Assembly: GCA_001600615.1 (NCBI GenBank)
Contig: BCKK01000001.1
Span: forward strand, 2,085,082-2,149,081
From: Dioszegia crocea
Taxonomy: Eukaryota; Basidiomycota; Tremellomycetes; Tremellales; Bulleribasidiaceae
DNA length: 64,000 bases
Direction of reading: 5' to 3'
A program made the translations under genes and the position numbers. How positions within the stretch are numbered: the first letter of the stretch is position 1; every line of letters begins with the position of its first letter. The notes beneath the pieces were generated by a model. It saw nothing but the letters and a program-made list of their open reading frames with translations. It made no database searches and was not told where the DNA came from. Of the stretch, positions 1 through 10,981 are shown piece by piece.

Positions 1-251
1 TACTTCCACTTCTCCAGTGGCTGGTGCGAAGGAGCACAAGGAGGATTAGGTTATCTTCCTCGCTTCTTCACGAAAGACGAGCGTCTATTGCAGCCAGAGT
101 CTTGTACACTACTTTGAAATGCTGCGCTGTACACTGCCTGTATGCAGTTGTATATCCGAGAAGACAGTCGCGAGCAGAGTGGCGACCGCGTCGAAGTTGA
201 CTTGACTAGTTTGAGCAACTAGCTTGCGGCCGCGGCCGTATTTTGCCACCA

Positions 252-259
252 TGACGTCA
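252..259. promoter_or_regulatory. CRE/ATF palindrome TGACGTCA
   Basis: Perfect 8-bp palindrome of the kind bound by bZIP CREB/ATF factors, about 550 bp upstream of the transporter start. Function is inferred from the motif only; one of four such sites noted in intergenic DNA of this window. Confidence 0.35.
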
Positions 260-701
260 ACCTGTTTCAACTCCACTTCAACGACGTATCCAGCTTTCCG
301 TAAATACCATCAAGGTCCCTTCTGCATGACTCATGCATACCATCAAAGCACCGCCCACTTGAAGCCCTTTGACGACGCAGTCACAGTCAGTCCAGGGTAC
401 CTTGTGCTAAAATTAATGGCTCTAGACTCAGTTGAGATGCGACCTAAACTGCGGGTCTCCGGGGGTCTCCCAACAGCTCCAACACGGGGTCGATCAGGCG
501 ATTATGGAGGCCGAACTCCGACTTTCGAATGCGGTCTCCCGCTGGTTCCCCCGGGGGCTTTCAAACCGATCATACGCCGTGCCGTTTGCGGTATGGAGCT
601 AGGGGTCCGGGCCCCAGAGTGACGGCGATAATTACCATACGGTGGTATCGTGACACGGTGATGTCTTGGACCTTGGCCGAAGTCTCAGCCTGGCCGAGGG
701 G

Positions 702-709
702 GATATAAA
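702..709 (+). promoter_or_regulatory. TATA-like element of the transporter gene
   Basis: GATATAAAG lies about 100 bp before the ATG at 808, a normal position for a fungal TATA element. It is followed by a pyrimidine-rich leader ending AACAACAATG. Confidence 0.5.
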
Positions 710-807
710 GACCACGGGGTGCAGTACGGTTGCCACCATCCATCCCACCACTACCGCTAGAACCATCTAAACCTACTACACATACATACCAGCCCACCCC
801 AACAACA

Positions 808-1788
808 ATGGCTTCAGCTTTCCACCACACAGAGCCCAAGGTCGGCAACATGCCCAACGCTCGCCACTCCAACGCCTCACTGTCTCACACAGTCAACGAT
901 GCCGAGCATGGTCAGGTGTACTCCCACCCACAATACCCCACATCAGATGCGAATGGATACAAGGGAACAGGCGGTGGAGTCTCCAGATTCATAACGCCTG
1001 GTGGTCACCCACTAGACAGCTCTCAGCCTGCTTTCCCAGTATACCACCGACGGTAAGCTTCTAGCACTTCCCCTGGGTATGTTCTGAATCACGCTGATGA
1101 AGCAGGTTCGGTAACCCTGCCCCCCTTGGTCTACTTGCTTTCGGAGCCACCACATTCATCCTATCCATGTACAACGTCCGCGCTCGTGGTGTCCTTGAGC
1201 CCAACGTCGTACTCGGTATGGCCCTTGGATATGGAGGTCTGGTTCAATTGATTGCTGGTATTCAGGAATGGTAAGTCCGATCATGTACGACATTCAATGC
1301 CTGATGCTGATCCTGCAGGGCATGCGGCAACTCCTTCGGTGCAACCGCCTTCTCCAGTTACGGTGGTTTCTGGTTCAGTTTCGGATCCCTCTACCTACCA
1401 TTCTTCGGTATCGCTGGTAAGTATCCTCTTCTGTCTGATCTTCTACACACGCTAACATCTTACAGAGGCATACGGCAACAACACCCAGGAGTTCAAGAAC
1501 GCTCTCGGTATCTACCTCGCCGCATGGGCCATCGTCACCATGATCTTCTTCGCTGCCACCCTGAAATCATCCATCGCCCTCTCATCCCTCTTCTTCTTCC
1601 TCACAGTCACCTTCTGGCTCCTGTGTGCCGGTGAGCTCGCCAACTCCCTCAACTGCCAGCGTGCAGGTGGTGCCTTCGGTATCCTCACTGCGGCTATCGC
1701 TGGGTACACTGCACTGGCGGGTCTGTTGACCAAGGACACTAGCCACTTCAAGATCCCCGTTGGAAACTTGTCCCGGGGTCAGGACTAA
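808..1788 (+). CDS. Acetate transporter family membrane protein (GPR1/FUN34/YaaH, Ato/Ady2)
   Basis: Six-span plasma-membrane protein of the acetate uptake transporter family (Ady2/Ato in yeast, SatP in bacteria), expected to import acetate or related monocarboxylates by proton symport. Four exons are joined by three short introns (donors near 1053, 1270 and 1419). After an approximately 80-residue polar cytoplasmic N-terminus the protein reads FGNPAPLGLLAFG, the family's NPAPLGL signature in TM1, then successive hydrophobic segments. The C-terminus contains the conserved stretch around ELANSLNCQRAGGAFG and ends GNLSRGQD. The ATG at 808 opens a frame that runs cleanly into the signature. A TATA-like box sits 100 bp upstream. 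Substrate is inferred from the family; ammonium export has also been proposed for yeast Ato proteins. Confidence 0.93.
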
Positions 1789-2218
1789 GTGGAGGTGGAG
1801 TGGAAGAGTGGAAGTGCGGTCGACTAGTCAGGGAGTGTTCGAGAAGTAAGATTCAAATGTAGCCCAAGTATAACGTTCCGAAATGTAATTGATTTGCTTC
1901 AGCTTTCCTAATCTGGCGCACGGTATTTTGTTCTCACGGTGTCCATTATATACTTAACTTGAGGAGCTACATGGCCGGCCACCTTCTAAATCCCATCGCA
2001 GGGAAGTGATACCTGCAGGCTTCGCTTCCAAGAGCTGGCAGACTGCGAGCCGCGTGACGTCATTGCTCGCCAACATTCCACCGTCGCGTCGACCTGCTCC
2101 AGCTTCAATTCCAGCTTGCTTGATTCTCCATCCATCTTTGCAGTCATAGTGTATCAGCAACCGCCTATACCCGCGCAATACCTACCATCCCCCTTAACAG
2201 AACTATCATCTACTCGGC
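1789..2218. other. Intergenic: transporter 3' UTR and promoter of the small CsbD-like gene
   Basis: No coding signal. A TGACGTCA palindrome at 2055-2062 lies 157 bp before the next ATG, followed by C/T-rich leader sequence. Confidence 0.5.
2055..2062. promoter_or_regulatory. CRE/ATF palindrome TGACGTCA
   Basis: Perfect palindrome in the promoter of the gene starting at 2219. This is the best placed of the four CRE-like sites seen in the window. Motif-based inference only. Confidence 0.4.
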
Positions 2219-2671
2219 ATGACCACCCCTGGTGTTCCAGCGCTCGGGTCGACGGGCAAATCTGCAACCGCCGCCAAATCTTACGATCCCCCAACTGTCA
2301 ACACCGCCAATCCCGTCAGCTCAGTAGCGGATCACGCGTATCCGAACGTCCCAGATAACATCGGAGGGCAAGAGGGTAAGTAATTGCCTAGACTCAAAGA
2401 AGTAGAGGGATGACCTGACCATGCCGTAGCTGCCACTGCACCTGGCACAGGTGGACGAGCGTCGATACAGCAAGTAGATGAACCAGTGGAGAAGGTCCCT
2501 TTCAAGGAGCAGGTATGTTATTAGCCGCCTTGGTAGATATGAACGAGGAGTTGACTGAGCTCGAGCTGATACTATCAGGTCAATGGGTACGCCAAGAAAA
2601 TCGCTGGTACAATTTTCAATAACAAGGAGGAGAAGGAGTTTGGACAGGCGAAGCTGGATGGACAGGCTTGA
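2219..2671 (+). CDS. Small CsbD-like / Hmp1-like protein
   Basis: Three exons (introns from about 2374 and 2514) give a protein of roughly 100 residues. The N-terminal half is disordered (Thr/Pro/Ala/Ser-rich, MTTPGVPALGSTGKSAT...). The C-terminal part reads VPFKEQVNGYAKKIAGTIFN then KEEKEFGQAKLDGQA, with the GYAKK.AGT spacing of the small fungal proteins related to CsbD and to Ustilago Hmp1 (described as binding mismatched or cruciform DNA). The family resemblance is limited to this short helical segment. Many such proteins are stress-induced; that is family knowledge, not visible here. The reading frame, start and splice sites are well supported; the function is tentative. A CRE palindrome lies in the promoter. 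Confidence 0.7.
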
Positions 2672-3311
2672 GGATGTCGTTAAGCGGAGCGAGACATCAG
2701 CCCATGGCAGGTTCAGAATGCTGCGCGACCAACCCAGGCGTACAGGCCATCGCGCCCCGATTCGCGACTTGTAGCATAATACCAAGGTCACCAATAACGA
2801 GACATGTATCGTTAGGTTTGCATTTCACTCCATCTCATAGCCGTCCCGCAGGCTGCTAGGCAGTTCCAGAGTTGCTACTGGAGACCTTAAATGAATGGTC
2901 ATTGACAAGTGGGTGGCGAATATAAAGACCGCCACACTGGCGGCGTTATAGATTTGGGTGGTGCAGCACTATCGGACATCGCCGGTGTGGCACTTGTTCC
3001 AGGGTTTTCGGAAGCTCCAGCCAGGAGACAAGGCTCTCGGTAACAGCTTGAATTGGCTTGATCGTCTGAGCTCACTCCTTCTTACACATCAATACACTAT
3101 ACATACATACCCCACCGGGTCCCCTCATACATCTTGTGAGTGGTGAAGAGCTCTGCAGAAGCGCGAGATTGTTATCGAACCTGCCTGGAATTCAGCTGAT
3201 CACTTTCCTTCTCTGTCCTGTTATCTCATTGCCACCACCCCTTCATTCCTCCACTTCATTCAACCCCGTCCTCACTACAGACCCCAACCGACCGTCTCGG
3301 AATAGCCCAAT
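2672..3311. other. Intergenic region before UBC4
   Basis: No gene recognised. Contains an ATATAAAGACC element (2920-2930), also found in the transporter promoter (703-713), abutting an inverted repeat CCGCCA-CAC-TGGCGG (2929-2943). Otherwise C/T-rich leader sequence before the ATG at 3312. Confidence 0.45.
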
Positions 3312-4152
<841 letters not shown>

Positions 4153-4570
4153 TCAGCTCAATTACTTCTACGTACACTAGAGAGACGACCCCGATCATGT
4201 AAATGTACCCTTGGCCGAAATCTTGGACCGTCAGTCTCCTTCTCATCTGCATGATTGTGTTTTGCACCATTGCCGATCACCGGATAAGGACGGGAAGAAG
4301 AATGATAGAGCTCGTACTGTGCTTCTGCCTTCGCTCGCTTGCGAATGCGGATTTTGCACAATTGCATGCCTGAAGGACAACTGTGAGGATAGCAGCCTCA
4401 TCCCAGATCCGACGTTCTATATCCCGCAGTATCCCGGAATTCACATTTCTGCCAATGCTAAGCTATCCATTCCATCATGCCGACGCTAGCTTCTTTGCTT
4501 CGTCTTTGAATGTGCATAATCTTAGGCTGGAGAAATCAGCTTCGGAAACGCGGATAGATCTGAAAGTAGC
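4153..4570. other. Convergent 3' intergenic region (UBC4 / MTD1)
   Basis: Holds the 3' UTRs of two genes transcribed towards each other. Short open frames here show no family resemblance. Nothing else seen. Confidence 0.5.
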
Positions 4571-6039
4571 TTACAGATTGCGCTGCAACATGGCAATAGT
4601 CATCATCCCCACACTAGGCACGTATATACCCGCCTGTAACACATCAGCAAGAACATGGCAAGCCAAGTTAGAGCACTCACTCGATCACGAACGTCGGCCT
4701 CAAAGTTTCTCTCTTGGGCCACACTGACGCAGACCGCGCCGTCCTTCAAGAAGCGCGTAGGCACCTTGTAGCTCTGGTTGGGAACAGCCGAGATGACAAC
4801 ATCGGAAATGCGTAGGCAGTCCTCGAGCGTCGTTGAGGAGGGTAGGGGAGTGATGATGTGGTGTGGGTTGAATTTGGAGCTGGAGAGTGATGGAGCGGGT
4901 GTGGTGGCTGTTGGTGCCGGAGCTGTGGTTGCTGATGTAGTGCTGGAGGCCGCAGGGACGGATGGTCGTTTGGAGAATTCGACAACAGCTGATGTGATTA
5001 GCGTTGGCAGGAAGGGTGTATTGCACACACACAGGACTCACAGTCGATGTCCACACTCAACACTCTCGCACCGTCATTTGCCAGCAAAGCCGCCAGTGGT
5101 CGACCCACAACTTCGGATCTGACAAGAATCAGTATCCAAACTTCGGATGGCGGCTCCTGTACTTACCTGTTGATGACGGTGATAACCTTCCCTCGCGCTC
5201 GATCTCCATACTCCAGCATCTTATTGTACACCCCGAGATGCTCCAAGACTTTAACGATTGCCAGGGGCGTACATGGCAAGATACTCTTTACAGTTCCGGC
5301 CGGAGCTGAGTCTCCGTCCGATGGAGAGGGTTTGAGAGGTTGAGGGAGGTGGGAAGCGGGGATAGGACGCAGGTTCATGGGGTTGATGAAGCGGACACTG
5401 TGGATCAGCGCATTGCCCAACCGGCCAAAGGACCTGATAGGCTGGACCTACTTGTGATACAGATTGAAGAGGAACTGGTGGTTGAGACCTTCGACGTCTT
5501 TGTATGGTGAAACTACAGATTGAAGATATTGATCCTAGGTGATCAGCGAGGTCAGATGATTCGATCAGTGATAGGGCTTACTTGTCGACCGCCATAGATG
5601 GGATAGTACACCATCAAACCATCAACGTCGTCATCGTCGTTCGCCTAAGCGAAGTCAGCTAGAAGCTCCCCTTGACCGCCCATGGAACAATCTTAGCTCA
5701 CCTCCAGTACAGCCTCCTCGACATCTATTCCGACGCCCTCTCCGTCCATCCCTTCTCTGGCTTCGCCGACCAGTCGAAGCTCGAAGTTGATCCCGATAGA
5801 CTCGCAGGCTTTCTTGGTGAACTACCCCATCAGCTGCCACTCAAGCGGCATAAGATCCAGCGATCAGAGTGACTAACCTCGGCGTACGTCCTTGCATCCT
5901 CCTTCTTGGTTGCTAGGATACCGACAAGATGGGGAGCTCGCTTGGTGAACTTTTCTGAGCCCATAACGGACAACAGCTCGGCCTTGAAGGGCACATGGAC
6001 TTTGCCAGCGGTGACTAGTATACCTTGAGGGGCGGACAT
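4571..6039 (-). CDS. MTD1: NAD-dependent 5,10-methylenetetrahydrofolate dehydrogenase
   Basis: Cytosolic MTD1-type enzyme oxidising 5,10-methylene-THF to 5,10-methenyl-THF with NAD+, linking serine/glycine one-carbon units to purine synthesis. About eight exons. The N-terminus MSAPQGILVTAGKVH is followed by PHLVGILATKKEDARTYAE, typical of the yeast enzyme. Downstream are DGLMVYYPIYGGRQDQYLQ, VEGLNHQFLFNLYH, the RFINPMNLRPIP segment, PCTPLAIVKVLEHL, and the Rossmann part VITVINRSEVVGRPLAALL then GARVLSVDID. The last small exon gives AGIYVPSVGMMTIAMLQRNL and the stop at 4571. A Ser/Thr/Ala/Pro insert (around 4850-4960) is longer than in yeast. Shares a roughly 590-bp divergent promoter with ERG5. 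Confidence 0.93.
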
Positions 6040-6629
6040 GATTGTATCAGTAGGTGGTGAACCGGTGAGCTTTGTACCTGTATGTGAGCAGTATTTGGTT
6101 CGCCATGGCCAGCCTATTCAAACATTTCATCCTTATCTCTTGTACTTTCCCACGGTGTCCATCTCTGCCGGATATTCCGACGGAAGCGGAGGAACGCGTG
6201 AACTTGGCGGGCCGATGGAAAAAGTCGGACGATACAAATCCTATTCCTCGGCGCCCGCTGTTGTTGTTGGGGAATCACATTTGCTTGCATTCCATCTAAT
6301 CATATCATCTCTATAGCACACTCTGTGAATCCACATATACGACTGGATTTACTGCTTGGAGCATATAGCAAACGATCAGGCTGAAGGCTTCAATATCGCT
6401 TCAGAACGAAAAGTGGAACGATCCTTTTCGCGACGGACAAACTTCATCTCCCGACCCAGTGCGCGTGACCTCGATCCGCTCTTCCATATATGTGAGTGAT
6501 ACGATCTCGAATCACTCCGTGTTCGGCTACCTCTGTAGCCTACCTGAGGTTATCTGTAATCTCAGCTTATACCTCAGTTCCGCTAGATCAAATTTTCACT
6601 CCCCCGCACTGACCGATTCGCGTCTCACA
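6040..6629. other. Divergent promoter between MTD1 and ERG5
   Basis: No coding sequence recognised. I looked for an obvious sterol-response element for ERG5 and could not identify one with confidence. Pyrimidine-rich leader precedes the ATG at 6630. Confidence 0.5.
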
Positions 6630-8540
6630 ATGGCGTCCCACACCATCCTCTCCCCGACCTCGGTCGACCTCCGAAAGATGACTGCCTGGGGTATTGAGTC
6701 TCTTGGCAAGGCCAAGTTCACTTTTGACACGTAAGTCTTTCCGATCCTGTTCGAAAAGCGCGAAAAGCGTGTATCCCTCGCGTGTGTGCTGATTCACGCA
6801 GCAAAACCACCACCGCCACTATCCTCACCATCGTCATCTCCCTCCTCATTCTCGAGCAGGTTGTCTACCGCGTCAAGAAGGCTCAACTTCCAGGCGACAA
6901 ATGGACGATCCCCATCATTGGTAAATTTGCCGATAGTCTCAGCCCCACGCTCTCGGGCTACAAGAAGCAATGGAATGCCGGACCCCTCAGTGCTATCTCT
7001 GTCTTTAACATGTAAGTGGCGCAAATCGCGTCGGTCATCTTGTGCATAGCTGACTTTCAGCTTCATCGTTATGGGCTCTTCCAACGAGATGGCGCGAAAA
7101 ATCATGAACTCGCCAAATCACGCTGAACCCTGTTTGGTCGCTGCTGCCAAGAAGGTCTTGCTGCCTACAAACTGGGTCTTCTTGCACGGCAAGGCTCACT
7201 CTGACTATCGACGAGCTCTGAATGTGCTCTTCACCAAGCAAGCATTGAGGTCAGTTGACGGAAATTCCGCGATTGCGCAGGAGCTGACGTTACAGCATGT
7301 ATCTGCCTCAGCAGGAGAAGATCTACCGCGAGTTCTTTGCTCGATGGATGAATGATCCCTCCCCTGCCCAGCCCTACATGATGAAGATGCGCGATCTGAA
7401 TCTGGAAACATCCCTAATCGTCTTCCTCGGCCGCTACCTCACCCCCAGCCAGCGCCAGGAAATCAACGACGGCTACTGGCTCATCACCCTCGCGCTCGAA
7501 CTCGTCAACTTCCCCTTCGCCTGGCCCGGAACCAAGGTCTACAACGCCATCAAAACCCGAAAGATGGTCATGCGATATCTCGAGGGCGCGTCTGCCTTGT
7601 CTAAACAGCGAATGGCCGACCCTCTTGAGACTCCCGATTGTCTCCTGGACGAATGGACACGGGCGATGATTGCAGCCAAGAAGAAGGCCGAGACTGGGGA
7701 AGTCGACGAGACTGCCAAGCTACTCTGCCGAGAGTTCAGCGACCACGAGATCGCTCAGGTCATTCTGTCATTCCTCTTCGCCAGTCAGGATGCCATGTCT
7801 AGCGCCATCGTCTACTGCTTCCAGCTCACGGCGGACCACCCGGAGACGCTCGCCAAGATCCGTGAGGAGCAATACCGAGTCCGAGGAAACGATCTAGACC
7901 GGCCATTGACTCTGGAGATGATTGACGAGATGGTCTACACTCGTGCAGCCGTCAAGGAGGTCATGCGATTGATGCCAAGTGTCATTATGGTGAGTCCCAT
8001 CTGTGATTGAACGTTGGGGAGATGCTGATTGTCAGGTACCCTACCTCACAACCAAAGCCTTCCCCATCACCCCCGAGTACACCGTTCCCAAGGGAAGCAT
8101 GGTAATTCCTGCATTCTGGAACTCGCTACATGACCCCGCATGCTACCCCGAGCCCGACAGCTTCCAGCCTGAAAGATGGCTGCCAAACGATGACGGAAGC
8201 GAGGCATTGGCAGAGACCAAGCCCCAGAACTTTATCGTCTTTGGGAGTGGACCACACAAGGTGAGTCAAGACGAGCTTTGAAATACAATCCTGCAGAATA
8301 CAGCTCACTTTTCAGTGTATCGGTGGACAGTACGCTTTCATGCACCTTGCTGCAACACTGGGTACGGCCTCTATATGTATGGACTGGGAGCACAAGCGGA
8401 CGGTGGACAGTGACGAGATTCAAGTGGTTGCAGCGTAAGTTTCCCTCTTCCATCCCCTATGGATTTGAGCTGACCGTCGTAGCATCTTCCCCAAGGATGA
8501 ACTTCACCTAAAGTTCACTCCCCGCGCCCCTCCATCGTAG
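6630..8540 (+). CDS. ERG5: Sterol C-22 desaturase, cytochrome P450 CYP61
   Basis: ER-bound P450 that introduces the C-22 double bond late in ergosterol synthesis. Seven exons give about 525 residues. An N-terminal membrane anchor ([16 protein letters not shown]) precedes [15 protein letters not shown], matching the CYP61 entry region. The I-helix reads [20 protein letters not shown], the FASQDA form that separates CYP61 from CYP51. The ExxR helix is [11 protein letters not shown]. The haem-binding loop FGSGPHKCIGGQ is split by an intron directly before CIGGQ. The C-terminus ends [10 protein letters not shown]. All exon joins keep frame at GT...AG sites with CTGAC/CTGAT branch motifs. ERG5 is an azole-pathway neighbour enzyme but not itself the usual drug target. 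Confidence 0.96.
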
Positions 8541-8906
8541 TTTTCATCACTTGCCTTCACTTTATAATGCACTAGATAGGCTTCCTGCGGCTCCTTCACG
8601 CGACGCAGGAGTCACTTTGCATTCGGTGGGCGTTTGATGGTGTGCTGGACTTGGGTTGTGAGCTGAAAGAGGTTGAGACTTCTGGGTTATTGCGAGTTTC
8701 ATGAGGTACTCCGGAGGAGGGAATTAGCTTAGAATTAGTTGATGTAGTTCAGGGTATAGCTTGGTCGCTCTGCTTGTTGTGTTACATTCGCGAATGTACC
8801 GTCTTGATCGTGATATATTACATCGTTGCTCATTGCTACTGTAAGGCTACACAAAACCACTGGGGCCCTCATGGCAACCGACCATCACTGAGAAGCAGTC
8901 TTTGCT
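8541..8906. other. Convergent 3' intergenic region (ERG5 / SDR)
   Basis: 3' UTR sequence of two convergent genes. No coding or RNA gene seen. Confidence 0.5.
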
Positions 8907-10095
8907 CTAGTACGCGGTCGTACCCAGCTTGACCTCATAGTTGCCCTTCTCCTTGAGCGCCTTGACACAAAGCGCCCAGAAACGAGCAGCCATGCCCGGG
9001 TCTTGAGCTTGGGAAGACTCGGTGCCGGTCTATGCCATCAGCGAGGAGCACCTCGATTGCAGGACATAAAGCTCAACTCACCTTGCCGTATGCTTCAGTG
9101 AAGTATCTACCCTGCACCTCTGCCCTCCTCTCCGCCGTCGCGCCGAGTTCGGGATCGGTAGCGGCCCAAAGGTTCGACTCAGAACCTTGCTCTTTCGTCA
9201 TGAAGACTACGGGAGCGACGTACTCGAGCACTTTACCGAGCAAGGGGTAGGCCTCAGCTGCGCCGGATTGTTGCTCAGTGGCGACTGCGCCTGGGTGGAC
9301 GGAGATAGCGAGGATTGGGGGAGCAGCCGGAAGCACGGAGGCCAAATGCTGGGCGTACCAGATACTGTTTGTCAGTGATGGACCTAGCCGATGAGGCGAG
9401 ATCTCTACTCACACACCAAGCTTGGATCGGTTGTACAGCCTTGTAGCCCCGATATCCTCCGCCATCTCCTCCAGGTTCTCCGCCTTGACATCAGACGGCG
9501 CACCCCTGTGGAGCTCAGACGACTCGGCCACGATCCTCACCGATCCCTCGGCCGTACCTGGCATGCTCGCCGTCTTTTTGAGAAGCGGGTAGAGGATATC
9601 GGTAATCATAAGGAATGAGACGTTGTTGATTCCAAAGTGGTTTCCGAGGCCACTCTTGGTCATGCCAAAGGGTGCAACTCCGATACCGGCAATGAGGAGG
9701 AGGAGGTCGAGTCGCTCGAAAGTCGAGGCGATCTTTTCGCAGAGGGCTTGGACGGCAGGGAGGTCGCCTAGGTCCACTTGGTGTGTCTCGATAAGGTCTG
9801 AGGCCTTGGGTGTGAGCTCCGAGGCGTGATCGATGGCTTCTTCGGCGTGCTCCTCGGTGGCGGAGATGATGTGAACTGATTGTCAGTGACGACAGGCATT
9901 GTGAGAAACAGAGCTGAAGGAGGGATGGTGGCGCTAGGACTTCAACTTACCGTGGCAGTTCTTCTGAACGAGGGCATGAACAGCGGCTTCCCCAATACCC
10001 CTGCTACCCCCGAGGACGACAGCCACCTTGCCAGTCAAGTCAGGCATGTCCTTCAACTCATATCGGTTCGACAAAAGTCCAGCAGGTCTGACCAT
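8907..10095 (-). CDS. Short-chain dehydrogenase/reductase
   Basis: Classical SDR fold protein of about 330 residues in four or five exons. The N-terminus MVRPAGLLSNRYELKDMPDL leads into the cofactor loop VAVVLGGSRGIGEAAV (the TGxxxGIG motif with GG in place of TG). Then VDLGDLPAVQALCEKIA, DLLLLIAGIGVAPFG (the NNAG-like strand, here IAG), a catalytic Ser in VRIVAESSELHRG, and the YxxxK pair in TRLYNRSKLG, followed by HPGAVATE. All catalytic elements are present, so an active NAD(P)-dependent oxidoreductase is expected; the substrate cannot be told from sequence. Resembles the large group of fungal WW-oxidoreductase/retinol-dehydrogenase-like SDRs. The promoter has three evenly spaced TGACATC sites. 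Confidence 0.9.
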
Positions 10096-10207
10096 ATTGA
10101 TTGATTCGATGTGCGAGTGAAAGTGAGTTGCTTTGAACCTAGGCCTGAATCAGATCGTTGACGGTAATGTACGATGGGTGAGATTGCGCTGAGTCCCAGC
10201 CTCTACC

Positions 10208-10213
10208 TATATA
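10208..10213 (-). promoter_or_regulatory. TATA element, SDR gene
   Basis: TATATA read on the minus strand, about 115 bp upstream of the SDR start codon. Confidence 0.4.
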
Positions 10214-10235
10214 CTTGGAGGACCATCCTTTCGCA

Positions 10236-10266
10236 TGACATCATGGCTGACATCGCTGCTGACATC
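10236..10266. promoter_or_regulatory. Three TGACATC sites with 12-bp period
   Basis: TGACATC occurs at 10236, 10248 and 10260, so the copies are in the same orientation with a 12-bp start-to-start distance. On the coding strand of the SDR gene they read GATGTCA, a bZIP-like half-site. They lie 140-170 bp before that gene's start. The factor is unknown. Confidence 0.45.
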
Positions 10267-10410
10267 GACGATTGTGGGAATCATCACATGTGACATTCCT
10301 TCGATGCCGATCCGAGGCCGGCTGGATCTCTGGAATCTGACGCGCGCCTAGTGACGCCGTTTGGTGTTTATATTCATCATCGGACGGCTGAAACATGGAA
10401 CAATCCATAT

Positions 10411-10491
10411 GGGGATGTAGCTCAGGGGTAGAGCGCTTGCTTAGCATTGATGAGCTGCATGAGGCCCAGCGTTCGATTCGCTGTTTCTCCA
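10411..10491 (+). tRNA. tRNA-Ala (anticodon AGC) with a 9-nt anticodon-loop intron
   Basis: The sequence folds as a tRNA: D-arm GCTC/GAGC, anticodon AGC in a TTAGCAT loop, T-arm CAGCG/CGCTG around TTCGATT, discriminator A. The acceptor stem starts GGGG and has G3 opposite T70, the G3:U70 pair that is the universal alanine identity element. An intron of about 9 nt (10447-10455) sits one base 3' of the anticodon, the canonical place. Two T-T mismatches (positions 6-67 and 28-42) weaken the fold. A 7-T run follows 8 nt downstream. The internal box A and box B sequences are recognisable. Confidence 0.85.
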
Positions 10492-10498
10492 CGTTATC

Positions 10499-10505
10499 TT
10501 TTTTT
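10499..10505 (+). terminator. RNA polymerase III terminator
   Basis: Run of seven T immediately after the tRNA-Ala gene, the usual Pol III stop signal. Confidence 0.75.
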
Positions 10506-10981
10506 GTGCGGTGCGGTTGAACTTCCCGCCTCAGCAGTCTGACGATCTTTCTTTTTCGTGCAGGATTCGCTCCCAGCAGCTGCCTGTAGTCGCTTCCCTC
10601 AGCATCTCCAAGCGTATGACGGAAAGAAGGCGAGAATGCGGTGACTAAGGCAAGCGTTAAGCGTCTCGTATCGCCAAAACCAACGGCCAAGACACGCGCG
10701 GAAGCATTTTGAGAGGTTTCAACTTGTCTTCGCGCAGATCACACCTTCTTTGAATTGTCTTTGAATCGTTTGACTACTCTGCCTCTCCTGCAAATACTTC
10801 TCGTACACCAAGACTATATAGCAGCCGCTCAGACGCGCTCCTGTCGACCGTATCACGCGCAGTAATAGAACTGCACGATCTCTCCCGTTAGCAAGGACGT
10901 CTTCCGATCAGCCAGGCGCCATTCAAGTGACGGGCATTCGAATCAACGAATCCCCCTTTTGACGATATATCGCCCAGAGAT
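10506..10981. other. Promoter and leader of the CK2 catalytic subunit gene
   Basis: No coding sequence supported. A TATATA element lies at 10815-10820, about 165 bp before the CK2 ATG. Short antisense frames (10241-10690) cross the tRNA and are rejected. Confidence 0.5.
10815..10820 (+). promoter_or_regulatory. TATA element, CK2 gene
   Basis: CTATATAG about 165 bp before the start codon of the CK2 subunit gene. Confidence 0.35.

Larger units (their letters stand above)
1..807. other. Left-edge intergenic region and promoter of the transporter gene
   Basis: No convincing coding sequence. The stretch holds a GC-rich segment with a perfect CCCCCGGGGG palindrome (548-557), a TGACGTCA CRE/ATF palindrome (252-259) and a TATA-like element near 702. 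The longest open frame (224-622) has no homology I recognise and no splice logic. Confidence 0.6.
10096..10410. other. Promoter region of the SDR gene
   Basis: Contains a TATATA element (10208-10213) roughly 115 bp upstream of the SDR ATG and, further out, three TGACATC sites at exact 12-bp spacing (10236-10266). No coding sequence. Confidence 0.5.

Noticed and set aside
10241..10690. 149-codon minus-strand open frame over the tRNA
   Set aside because: It crosses the tRNA-Ala gene and has no recognisable motif.
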